Origin: a bacterium
GTDB taxonomy: Bacteria > Zixibacteria > MSB-5A5 > GN15 > FEB-12
Assembly: GCA_030668045.1 (NCBI GenBank)
Contig: DAOUUR010000067.1
Span: 1-8,820, forward strand
Length of the DNA stretch: 8,820 nucleotides
Reading direction: 5' to 3'
The notes below the pieces were generated by a model. That model was not told where the DNA came from, did no database searches, and saw only the letters and a program-made list of their open reading frames with translations. Shown in pieces: positions 1 through 6,427 of the stretch (position 1 is the first letter of the stretch; each line of letters starts with the position of its first letter). The position numbers and the translations under genes were made by a program.

Positions 1-1200
1 TATCCGACCAATGGCGATGCTGATGACTGGATGTGGGGCGATACTATTTCCAAACCGAGAATCATATCTCTAACTGCTGAGATCGGGGGTCCGAGCGATG
101 GCTTCTGGCCGGACCCCTCTCGCATACCTGCCCTCGTGGCCGAAAACATCTGGCCAAATCTTTATCTGGCCATGATCGCTGATAATCCATATTTGATCGC
201 TCCCCCCAAGCCACCAATCGTTCCACCGCTCGATTCGGTCGGAAGCAGTTTCACCCTCGAGTGGGATCATGCCGACAGCATCAATCCGGCTGTCTCATAT
301 AGAGTGATCGAACACGCTGACCGTCAACACGTTACCGATGATGCCGAAATTGACAACAGCTACTGGCAGAGAGAACGGATGTCGCTTTCTTCTGCTCGTG
401 CTCATTCTGGAAGTAACTCCTGGAAGGATATCACCAGCAACCGGGCGCATCACTGGTTGGAGTCAGCGACACCTTACGAGGTTGTTGCTGATGATTCCCT
501 ATGTTTCTGGATGTGGTATGCCATCGAGGAGGACTGGGATTATTTTTATGTGCAGGTTTCAACTGATGGCGGTCTCAAGTATGAAAACCTGCCCAGTGAC
601 TTTGCGTCGGAGACTAATCCCTATGGGCTCAACCTGGGTAATGGCATTACCGGGTTTTCAGGCGATTGGGTAGAAGCAAAGTTTGACCTGTCAGCTTATA
701 CCGGTCAGATTGTGCGTTTCCGATTGGCCTATTTCACAGACAGTTATTATACCGAGGAAGGAGTGTTCATCGATGATATCGAAAACGTCCAGTTCTTCGG
801 TACGACATCTGAGATAGCCTCGGCCGTCACCGACACTTTCTACGTATTTAGTGGCAAAGCGAATGACGACTATTGGTACCAGGTACAGGCAACCGACGCC
901 GAGGGACAAGAGGGCAAGCTATCCGATCCAGCATATGTTCACGTGGAGCAGTCGATTAGTTGCTGCATCGGTATTCGCGGTAACGCCAACGGTGATGGAA
1001 CCGAGTCGGTCAATATTTCCGACGTGACCTATCTGGTTGAATACCTGTTTGGTGTACCGCTCGGGCCAGTGCCGCCATGCCCGGAGGAAGGCAACGCCAA
1101 TGGTGATGGTCCCGAGACGGTTAATATCTCCGACGTTACCTATCTGGTTGAATATCTGTTCGGTGTGCCCCTCGGCCCGGCACCACCGGCGTGTCCGTAG
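1..1200 (+). CDS. Secreted M14 zinc carboxypeptidase, 3' part, with C-terminal dockerin-like module
   Basis: The frame is open from base 1, so the gene starts upstream and this is its C-terminal 399 codons, ending in TAG. The first ~50 residues match the end of an M14 metallocarboxypeptidase domain: TNGDADDW, then KPRIISLTAEIG, whose Glu (codon 79-81) sits where M14 enzymes carry the general-base glutamate, then GFWPDPSRI. The zinc ligands would lie upstream and cannot be checked. Next comes a short Pro-rich linker and beta-sandwich region, then at about 358-780 a jelly-roll domain of the kind found in M6/immune-inhibitor-A peptidases (VSTDGG, GDWVEAKFDLSAYTGQ, FIDDIE), then a short Fn3-like strand region. 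The last 80 residues (958-1197) are a duplicated EF-hand dockerin-like module shared with the next two genes. The predicted role is trimming of C-terminal residues from extracellular peptides. Family assignment is fairly firm; substrate is unknown. Confidence 0.85.
   Translation, partial: YPTNGDADDWMWGDTISKPRIISLTAEIGGPSDGFWPDPSRIPALVAENIWPNLYLAMIADNPYLIAPPKPPIVPPLDSVGSSFTLEWDHADSINPAVSYRVIEHADRQHVTDDAEIDNSYWQRERMSLSSARAHSGSNSWKDITSNRAHHWLESATPYEVVADDSLCFWMWYAIEEDWDYFYVQVSTDGGLKYENLPSDFASETNPYGLNLGNGITGFSGDWVEAKFDLSAYTGQIVRFRLAYFTDSYYTEEGVFIDDIENVQFFGTTSEIASAVTDTFYVFSGKANDDYWYQVQATDAEGQEGKLSDPAYVHVEQSISCCIGIRGNANGDGTESVNISDVTYLVEYLFGVPLGPVPPCPEEGNANGDGPETVNISDVTYLVEYLFGVPLGPAPPACP
958..1197 (+). 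repeat. Dockerin-like module, copy 1 of 3 (240 bp)
   Basis: Encodes two EF-hand-like segments, each GNANGDG-x4-NISDVTYLVEYLFG, joined by a Pro-rich linker. The last 174 bp (1024-1197) differ from copy 2 at 7 positions by eye, while the first 66 bp (958-1023) differ at about 20, so this copy is a mosaic. Confidence 0.85.
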
Positions 1201-1240
1201 CAGACAAGTCTGGCTCAGGCACAGGCAAGCCTGCTCTCGT

Positions 1241-1266
1241 AGGTCACGGTTGCTTGTGACCTGACA
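1241..1266. repeat. Intergenic hairpin repeat, copy 1
   Basis: Perfect 7-bp stem AGGTCAC (1241-1247) with GTGACCT (1256-1262) around loop GGTTGCTT, followed by GACA. A close relative lies at 6172-6196 after the third peptidase gene, sharing GTAGGTC, CGGTTGCTTG and ACCTGACA. Both lie just downstream of a dockerin-encoding 3' end. It looks like a REP-type dispersed element; the function is unknown. Confidence 0.5.
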
Positions 1267-1345
1267 CCTGTATTTGATGGCCAGTTTATTGTTGCAAATT
1301 TACCTATCGGCAAATGTGGACATCTGCAGGCCACTTGAATGCGAT

Positions 1346-1365
1346 CGGCCCGCGACGGCGGGCCG
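1346..1365. other. GC-rich hairpin
   Basis: CGGCCCGC (1346-1353) pairs perfectly with GCGGGCCG (1358-1365) across the tetraloop GACG. No T-run follows, so it is not an ordinary intrinsic terminator; it could be a transcript 3'-end stabiliser or part of a small repeat. Confidence 0.4.
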
Positions 1366-1389
1366 GACACTCTGAGATGCGCTTTCCTC

Positions 1390-1418
1390 TTGTTAATTGG
1401 AGCAAATCTACCTATATT
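1390..1418 (+). promoter_or_regulatory. Candidate sigma-70-type promoter for the C25 peptidase gene
   Basis: TTGTTA (1390-1395), a 17-bp spacer, then TATATT (1413-1418); matches to the housekeeping consensus are 4/6 and 5/6. It would give a 5' leader of roughly 155 nt before the ATG at 1581. This is by eye only, and the lineage's promoter consensus is not known. Confidence 0.3.
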
Positions 1419-1580
1419 GTAGCCATCAACCTGTTGAGTCGCATCTTTGAAGTAATATCCCGGTTGCACTGGGTTATTTGCGTGAGGAAGGCTCTCTGAG
1501 TACCTCCTCTTGATTTGGCATCAACAACTGCGACTCACGGCAACAACGATTGAAATGACTGACGATATGAAGAGGAATCC

Positions 1581-3272
1581 ATGAAAAGTAACATCTCACT
1601 GACTGCAATGGCAACTGTACTACTGCTGATCTTTGCGGCAGTCGGCATGGCCGAAACTGAAGCCGAACCGATAGAGACATCGGTTTCTGAATTTCTAACC
1701 CCCAATGGCGCTTTTGACCTTGAAGCTGCCCGGCGCGACGGTCCTGATATTACCAGATTGCGGTGGATCGATGACGACGGCAGGCAGGCGATCACTTACG
1801 GGCAGTGGAAGGCTGCAAGGGGACCTGAGCGGGCATTCCAGATAGACCTGACTGGGAAGAATCAGACGAAGGCGGCTGCCGCCGACGGGATCAAGTTCTG
1901 TATCATTGTGAATTCGACTCTCAGGCCGCAGATACAGACTTCGCTTGATCAGTATGTGGTCGATCTGACCGGTGAGGGATACGACGTAGAGACCTACGCG
2001 ACTTCCGGCGGTACGCCCGAGGACGTTAGGGCGTTTCTGCAGGGACGATATGCGCTGGGGTTGGTTGGCTGTATTCTGATAGGAGATCTCCCGATTCCGT
2101 GGTACGAGACGGAATGTTGGAGCGACCCGGTTGAACATGAGGAGTTTCCGTGCGACCTGTTTTATATGGATCTCGATGGATCGTTTTCCGATGCCGACTC
2201 GGATGGTTTGTACGATTGGCACGTGGGCAATGTCGCCCCGGAGATCTGGGTCGGCCGATTGACCGCGAGCCCTCTTACGCTGGGCGGGGCGAACGAAGTG
2301 TCGCTGATTCAGAATTATTTCACCAAGAATCATCATTACCGCACCGGCACGACTGTGCTTAGCAATCGGGCGCTGGTGTATATCGACGATGACTGGGTGC
2401 CTTCGTCGACGAACTGGGACGAGAACGTCGGTCTGGCGTACGCCAATCGAACCTTTGTCAATGAGGAGTATACTACGTGGTCGCCCGATTTCAAGGCGCA
2501 GCTTCCGCTGAACTGGGAGTCGATCCTGGTCTGCGGTCACAGCAATCCCTGGACGCAGTATTTCTACAATCCGGATGACGAATGGAGCACAATCACCAAC
2601 TACGAAGTGCGCACGATCGATCCGGTGGCATATTTCTACAATCTGTTCGCGTGTTCACACGCCCGGTATGTCGAGACCGATTATTCGGCCGGGTGGTACG
2701 CGTTTAATGCGACCTATGGGCTGGTCTCAATTGGCAGCACAAAAACCGGCTCGATGCTGGATTTTGAGTATTTTTACGGGCCGTTCGGTTCCGGCGCGAC
2801 TATCGGCGAGGCATTCAAGCAGTGGTTCACTGATATCATCTACGGTGAGAACTATGAAGACTGGCAAGTGTGCTGGCATTTTGGGATGACGATGATCGGC
2901 GATCCGACGCTCAGAAGAGCCTTCTTACCAGATTCGGACGCCGACGGCGTGCCGGATGTGCGCGACAACTGCCCGACAGTGGCCAACCCCGGCCAGGAAG
3001 ATACGAACGGTGACGACATCGGCGATGCCTGCTGTTGTGTTGGAATTCGCGGTAATGCTAACGGTGATGGCAGCGAGGACCTGAACATATCTGATGTGAC
3101 CTATCTGGTTGAATACCTGTTTGGTGTACCGCTCGGGCCAGTGCCGCCATGTCCGAATGAAGGCAACGCCAATGGTGATGGTCCCGAGACGGTTAATATC
3201 TCCGACGTTACTTATCTGGTTGAATATCTATTCGGTGTGCCCCTCGGCCCGGCGCCACCGGCGTGCCCGTAG
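1581..3272 (+). CDS. Secreted C25 (gingipain-like) cysteine peptidase with TSP3 segment and dockerin-like module
   Basis: 563 residues. A Sec signal peptide covers residues 1-23 (hydrophobic LLLIFAAVG, then MA before ETEAE). The catalytic domain runs about 100-447. FCIIVNSTL starts a caspase-like alpha/beta fold, VGCILIGDLPIP and the Asp-rich CDLFYMDLDGSF follow, and APEIWVGRL is a C25 hallmark. His320 in ILVCGHSN and Cys358 in NLFACSH have the order and spacing of the clan CD His/Cys dyad. GDPTLR (440-445) is the usual end of the C25 domain. Residues 451-484 form one thrombospondin type-3 calcium-binding segment (DSDADGVPD...DNCP...DAC). Residues 484-563 are the dockerin-like module, identical in protein sequence to that of the next gene. 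The predicted role is extracellular endoproteolysis. S1 specificity (Arg or Lys, as in gingipains) cannot be read from the sequence. The start is fixed by GAGGA four bases upstream and by the signal peptide. Confidence 0.88.
   Translation: MKSNISLTAMATVLLLIFAAVGMAETEAEPIETSVSEFLTPNGAFDLEAARRDGPDITRLRWIDDDGRQAITYGQWKAARGPERAFQIDLTGKNQTKAAAADGIKFCIIVNSTLRPQIQTSLDQYVVDLTGEGYDVETYATSGGTPEDVRAFLQGRYALGLVGCILIGDLPIPWYETECWSDPVEHEEFPCDLFYMDLDGSFSDADSDGLYDWHVGNVAPEIWVGRLTASPLTLGGANEVSLIQNYFTKNHHYRTGTTVLSNRALVYIDDDWVPSSTNWDENVGLAYANRTFVNEEYTTWSPDFKAQLPLNWESILVCGHSNPWTQYFYNPDDEWSTITNYEVRTIDPVAYFYNLFACSHARYVETDYSAGWYAFNATYGLVSIGSTKTGSMLDFEYFYGPFGSGATIGEAFKQWFTDIIYGENYEDWQVCWHFGMTMIGDPTLRRAFLPDSDADGVPDVRDNCPTVANPGQEDTNGDDIGDACCCVGIRGNANGDGSEDLNISDVTYLVEYLFGVPLGPVPPCPNEGNANGDGPETVNISDVTYLVEYLFGVPLGPAPPACP
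3030..3269 (+). repeat. Dockerin-like module, copy 2 of 3 (240 bp)
   Basis: Begins at the Cys codon that closes the TSP3 segment (DACCCVGIRG) and runs to the last codon. It differs from copy 3 at 5 of 240 bases by eye, all synonymous, so the two encoded modules are identical. Confidence 0.88.
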
Positions 3273-3376
3273 AGGGTAGGCTTCGGAATTTGGGAATTGC
3301 TGTCATGCTATTAGGTGTGCCAAAAATAATAATTCAACCCGCTGTTCCTATTTCTGTAACTTTCCGATTATTGCGG

Positions 3377-3403
3377 GTTACGAGGTTAGCTCAACCTCAT
3401 AAC
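3377..3403 (+). promoter_or_regulatory. Leader hairpin or operator upstream of the S8 peptidase gene
   Basis: GTTA-c-GAGGTT (3377-3387) pairs with AACCTC-a-TAAC (3393-3403) around AGCTC, giving 10 pairs with one C/A mismatch. An alternative, wider pairing is CGGGTT (3374-3379) with AACCCG (3414-3419), which abuts the ribosome-binding site GGAGGAG (3419-3425). It could be an RNA switch-like leader fold or a DNA operator. No clear -35/-10 pair was found between 3273 and 3432. Confidence 0.35.
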
Positions 3404-3432
3404 GTATTGTATAAACCCGGAGGAGAATTGTA

Positions 3433-6165
3433 ATGCGACAATGTCCAGTTGTCACGGCCTTCGCAGTTATTCTTATTGCAATTGGTAATGTTCATGCCCG
3501 GCCAGAGACGCAACAGGCTAAACTTAATGAACTGAGTCGAACATTTGCTGAACGGCTGACTTCAAGGCGGCCGCAGTTGTACTATGACATGCTGGCCAGC
3601 GATGATCCCATACAGAAACGGCTTAACGAGGACCCGGATATCCAGTTGATGTTTATCGACGATAGAGGTAAACCAATTTTCTATACCACGACGAACCTGA
3701 CCGCCGCTCGGACAATCAGCACCGATGACGTCTGGCCTGGTGGGAGTGGCGGATTTTCTCTTTCAGGCTCAACTACAGCGTTAGGCAGATTGGGCATCTG
3801 GGATGGAGGTGCGGTGTTGGCCACCCACCAGGAATTTGGTGATCGTGTTACCCAGATCGATAACCCGGGAGCGACCCACTACCATGCAACACATGTGGCT
3901 GGAACGATGATTGGCGCCGGTGTAGTTGCTTCTGCAAAAGGAATGTCTTTTGCAGCCTATCTGGCTGCATACGATTGGAATAATGATAATTCCGAAATGG
4001 CGACAGCGGCGGCGGCAGGGTTGAATGTTTCCAACCACTCCTATGGATTTGGTCACGGATGGTATTGGGACAGCGATGAAAGTGAATGGTACTGGCTTGG
4101 TGATATATCGATTAGCCCTGTTGAAGAGTATGGCTTCGGTTTTTATTCAGACTGGACCAGGGACTGGGATGAGATAGCATTCAATGCGCCCTATTACTCT
4201 ATCGTGAAATCGGCTGGCAATGATCGCAATGATTATGGCCCCGGTTCAGGGGGTAGTCACTATGTATGGGACGACGGTGACTGGACCTTGAGTACCGATA
4301 CGCGGGATCCGGATGGAGGTGCCGATGGCTATGATTGCGTTGGTATGCAGGGTACAGCGAAGAACATTATAACGGTGGGTGCTATCAATGATATCCCCGG
4401 CGGCTGGACTGCGTCCGGTGATGTTGTTATGAGTACTTTCAGTGGCTGGGGTCCGACTGATGACGGCCGCATCAAGCCGGATATAACCGCCAATGGGATT
4501 GGTCTCTACTCTTGCACTGATGCTAACACGAGCGCTTATGCATCGTACAGCGGGACGTCTATGAGTTCACCCAACCTGTCCGGTTCGCTCAGTCTGCTGG
4601 TGCAGTATTATGAGACAACCCACAGTTCCACTACGCCGCTGGCATCCACTATGAAGGCTCTGATTATTCACACGGCTGACGAAGCCGGTCCCAATCCCGG
4701 CCCCGATTATATGTTCGGGTGGGGTCTAATGAATACTCTGACTGCTGCAGAATTGATTCAGGCTGATTCAGTCGAGTCAGGACGGATAGTTGAGGCGTCG
4801 TTGGCTAACGGTCAGACGAACCAATATGGTTTCTACAGCAACGGCTTAGAACCGATTCGAGTTACTCTCGCCTGGACCGACCCACCAGGGACACCACCAC
4901 CGACCTCGCTGAACCCAACGACCTTGATGCTGGTGAGTGATCTGGACCTGCGACTGGAACATGTCGCGACATCGACAACTTATTACCCGTATGTGCTTGA
5001 TCCCTCCAACCCGAGCTATGCCGCTACCACCGGTGACAACTTCCGTGATAATGTTGAGCAGATATACGTTGCCTCACCGTCTGCGGGTCAGTATGTGATC
5101 TCTGTTTCCCACAAAGGATCACTGGGCAGTGGTCAAGACTATTCTTTTGTGAGACCAACCGACCATCTCTCCTGTGTGGATACTGATGCTGACGGCATCT
5201 GTGATGATACCGACCCTGACGACGACAACGACGGTGTGGCCGACGCCTCTGATACCGATCCGCTGAACCCATATATCTGTGAGGACACCGATTCCGACGG
5301 ATGCGATGACTGCTCGATTGGCACGGATGGTTTTGGACCGCTGGCGGACAACCTCCCCAACAACGACGGAACCGATACTGATGCCGATGGCCTCTGTGAC
5401 ACCAGTGATCCTGATGATGACACTGACGGGCTGGTTGATGCCTCTGACACCGACCCGCTGGATCCCAATATCTGTGAGGACACGGATTCCGATGGCTGTG
5501 ACGATTGCTCAATTGGCACCGATGATTTCGGTCCACTGGCTGACAACGATCCAAACAACGACGGCACCGATACCGATGCTGATGGTCTCTGCGACGCAGG
5601 AGACCCAGACGATGACAATGATGGCGTTGTTGATGGCTCTGACGTAGACCCGTTGAATCCTGACCTGTGCGAAGATTCTGACTCCGATGGTTGCGACGAC
5701 TGCTCAGTGGGCACGGACGGTTTCGGTCCCTTAGCGGACAACCTTCCGACTAACGACGGCACCGATACTGACGCTGATGGTCTCTGCGACAGTGGTGACC
5801 CGTGCGTTAACGATGCTGACAACGACATTGATGAGGATGGTCTCTGTGGCGATATTGACAACTGCCCTGATGTGGCCAATCCGGGTCAGGAAGATGCCGA
5901 TGGCATTCCCCCCGGCGATGCCTGCTGTTGTGTTGGTATTCGCGGCAATGCTAACGGTGATGGCAGCGAGGACCTGAACATATCTGATGTGACCTATCTG
6001 GTTGAATACCTGTTTGGTGTTCCGCTCGGGCCAGTGCCGCCATGTCCGAATGAAGGCAACGCCAATGGTGATGGTCCCGAGACGGTTAATATCTCCGACG
6101 TTACCTATCTGGTTGAATATCTATTCGGTGTGCCCCTCGGCCCGGCACCACCGGCGTGCCCGTGA
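3433..6165 (+). CDS. Secreted S8 subtilisin-like serine peptidase with KP-43-type barrel, Asp/Cys repeats and dockerin-like module
   Basis: 910 residues, with GGAGGAG seven bases before the ATG and a signal peptide over residues 1-22 (NVHA before RPETQ). Residues 23-115 look like a prosegment. The S8 domain spans about 116-445. The triad is Asp124 (GIWDGG), His151 (HATHVAGTM, Ala in place of the usual Gly) and Ser376 (SGTSMSSP); the oxyanion Asn is N263 (SAGN). Residues about 450-575 (VTLAWTDPPG, LVSDLDLRLE, NVEQIYV, YVISVSHKG) match the C-terminal beta-barrel of KP-43-like subtilases. Residues 580-790 are three 65-residue Asp/Cys-rich calcium-binding repeats, then a canonical TSP3 unit (about 793-830) and the dockerin-like module (831-910). 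It acts outside the cell, probably calcium-stabilised. It ends in TGA where its two sister genes end in TAG. All catalytic residues are present, so activity is expected. Confidence 0.92.
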   Translation: MRQCPVVTAFAVILIAIGNVHARPETQQAKLNELSRTFAERLTSRRPQLYYDMLASDDPIQKRLNEDPDIQLMFIDDRGKPIFYTTTNLTAARTISTDDVWPGGSGGFSLSGSTTALGRLGIWDGGAVLATHQEFGDRVTQIDNPGATHYHATHVAGTMIGAGVVASAKGMSFAAYLAAYDWNNDNSEMATAAAAGLNVSNHSYGFGHGWYWDSDESEWYWLGDISISPVEEYGFGFYSDWTRDWDEIAFNAPYYSIVKSAGNDRNDYGPGSGGSHYVWDDGDWTLSTDTRDPDGGADGYDCVGMQGTAKNIITVGAINDIPGGWTASGDVVMSTFSGWGPTDDGRIKPDITANGIGLYSCTDANTSAYASYSGTSMSSPNLSGSLSLLVQYYETTHSSTTPLASTMKALIIHTADEAGPNPGPDYMFGWGLMNTLTAAELIQADSVESGRIVEASLANGQTNQYGFYSNGLEPIRVTLAWTDPPGTPPPTSLNPTTLMLVSDLDLRLEHVATSTTYYPYVLDPSNPSYAATTGDNFRDNVEQIYVASPSAGQYVISVSHKGSLGSGQDYSFVRPTDHLSCVDTDADGICDDTDPDDDNDGVADASDTDPLNPYICEDTDSDGCDDCSIGTDGFGPLADNLPNNDGTDTDADGLCDTSDPDDDTDGLVDASDTDPLDPNICEDTDSDGCDDCSIGTDDFGPLADNDPNNDGTDTDADGLCDAGDPDDDNDGVVDGSDVDPLNPDLCEDSDSDGCDDCSVGTDGFGPLADNLPTNDGTDTDADGLCDSGDPCVNDADNDIDEDGLCGDIDNCPDVANPGQEDADGIPPGDACCCVGIRGNANGDGSEDLNISDVTYLVEYLFGVPLGPVPPCPNEGNANGDGPETVNISDVTYLVEYLFGVPLGPAPPACP
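5203..5787 (+). repeat. Three tandem 195-bp (65-residue) Asp/Cys-rich calcium-binding repeats
   Basis: Residues 591-655, 656-720 and 721-785 of the S8 peptidase. Each unit has the order SDPDDDxDG, DPLxP, CEDxDSDGCDDC, GTDxFGPLADN and DGTDTDADGLC, with Cys in the same places and an exact 65-residue period. Units 1 and 2 differ at about 9 residues by eye. The DNA has many silent differences, so the duplication is older than the spread of the dockerin copies. Such TSP3-like arrays normally bind calcium and act as rigid spacers. Confidence 0.88.
5923..6162 (+). repeat. Dockerin-like module, copy 3 of 3 (240 bp)
   Basis: Same protein sequence as copy 2, with 5 silent base differences. Each half carries an EF-hand-like loop N-x-N-G-D-G-x4-N-I-S-D, two residues longer than the classical dockerin loop. 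Confidence 0.88.
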
Positions 6166-6171
6166 TTGAGT

Positions 6172-6196
6172 AGGTCCGGTTGCTTGCAACCTGACA
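6172..6196. repeat. Intergenic hairpin repeat, copy 2
   Basis: Relative of 1241-1266. Here the strongest pairing is GGTTGC (6178-6183) with GCAACC (6186-6191), with outer AGGT and ACCT also complementary. Relative to copy 1 it has one missing base and two changed bases, and the changes move the stem but keep a hairpin. Confidence 0.5.
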
Positions 6197-6307
6197 GGCT
6201 ATGCCTGATTTAGATAGGACGTTGCGGAGCCGAAAGGTGAGCCGCCCACTCATGCCCCGGCATTTGTGCCCCGATTTTTATTCAATGCCAGTACGTTTTT
6301 TAATCGG

Positions 6308-6321
6308 TTGACAAATTGACA
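6308..6321 (+). promoter_or_regulatory. Two overlapping consensus -35 hexamers (weak promoter candidate)
   Basis: TTGACA occurs at 6308-6313 and again at 6316-6321, about 110 bp before the outer-membrane protein gene. No good -10 hexamer lies 16-18 bp downstream of either (TTAGTT at 6331 is poor), so this is only a candidate. Confidence 0.2.
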
Positions 6322-6415
6322 ATCAGGTGTTTAGTTCCGTCTGTTCTATTGGCAGGATAGGCCGGGTTTGCCCGGATACGATGTTAAGTTGGTTATTAGG
6401 AATTAGTTATAAGTC

Positions 6416-6420
6416 GAGGA
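6416..6420 (+). promoter_or_regulatory. Ribosome-binding site that decides the start of the outer-membrane protein gene
   Basis: GAGGA lies 1 base before the ATG at 6422 and 7 bases before the ATG at 6428. Only the second spacing is normal, so translation should start at 6428. Confidence 0.7.
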
Positions 6421-6427
6421 CATGTTA

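Larger units (their letters stand above)
1201..1580 (+). other. 380-bp intergenic region between carboxypeptidase and C25 peptidase genes
   Basis: No convincing gene is seen. It holds a short hairpin CAGGC-AA-GCCTG (1222-1233), a hairpin repeat also found after the S8 gene (1241-1266), a GC-rich 8-bp perfect stem (1346-1365), a near-repeat of GCAAATYTACCTAT at 1294-1307 and 1402-1415, and a candidate sigma-70 promoter at 1390-1418. No hairpin here is followed by a T-run, so no intrinsic terminator is called for the carboxypeptidase gene. A GAGGA ribosome-binding site (1572-1576) precedes the next ATG by 4 bp. Confidence 0.6.
6166..6427 (+). other. Intergenic region between S8 peptidase and outer-membrane protein genes
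   Basis: No gene is seen. It contains the second copy of the hairpin repeat and CAGGC-TAT-GCCTG (6195-6207). GGCA-TTTG-TGCC (6259-6270), with GATTTTTATT just after, is at best a weak terminator for the S8 gene. Two TTGACA hexamers (6308-6313, 6316-6321) follow, then a perfect stem CCGGG-TTTG-CCCGG (6362-6375) in the likely leader of the next gene. Confidence 0.5.

Noticed and set aside
1515..1532. TTGGCATCAACAACTGC as a sigma-54 promoter before the C25 gene
   Set aside because: The GG-to-GC spacing is one base too long and both boxes are degenerate.
1695..2540. Long open frame on the minus strand inside the C25 gene (281 codons)
   Set aside because: It lies wholly antisense to a gene with clear catalytic motifs, has no recognisable domain, signal or ribosome-binding site, and reflects codon bias of the + strand.
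5203..5787. 195-bp tandem repeats as a CRISPR or minisatellite array
   Set aside because: They are in frame, coding, conserved at amino-acid level with silent divergence, and have no spacer/repeat alternation.
5024..5879. Two overlapping minus-strand open frames (Ser/Pro-rich and Cys/His/Arg-rich) opposite the calcium repeats
   Set aside because: Their low-complexity composition is simply the complement of the Asp-rich tandem repeats of the S8 peptidase.
6348..6371. TTGGCA ... TTTGC as a sigma-54 promoter before the outer-membrane protein gene
   Set aside because: The two elements are about seven bases too far apart for a -24/-12 promoter.
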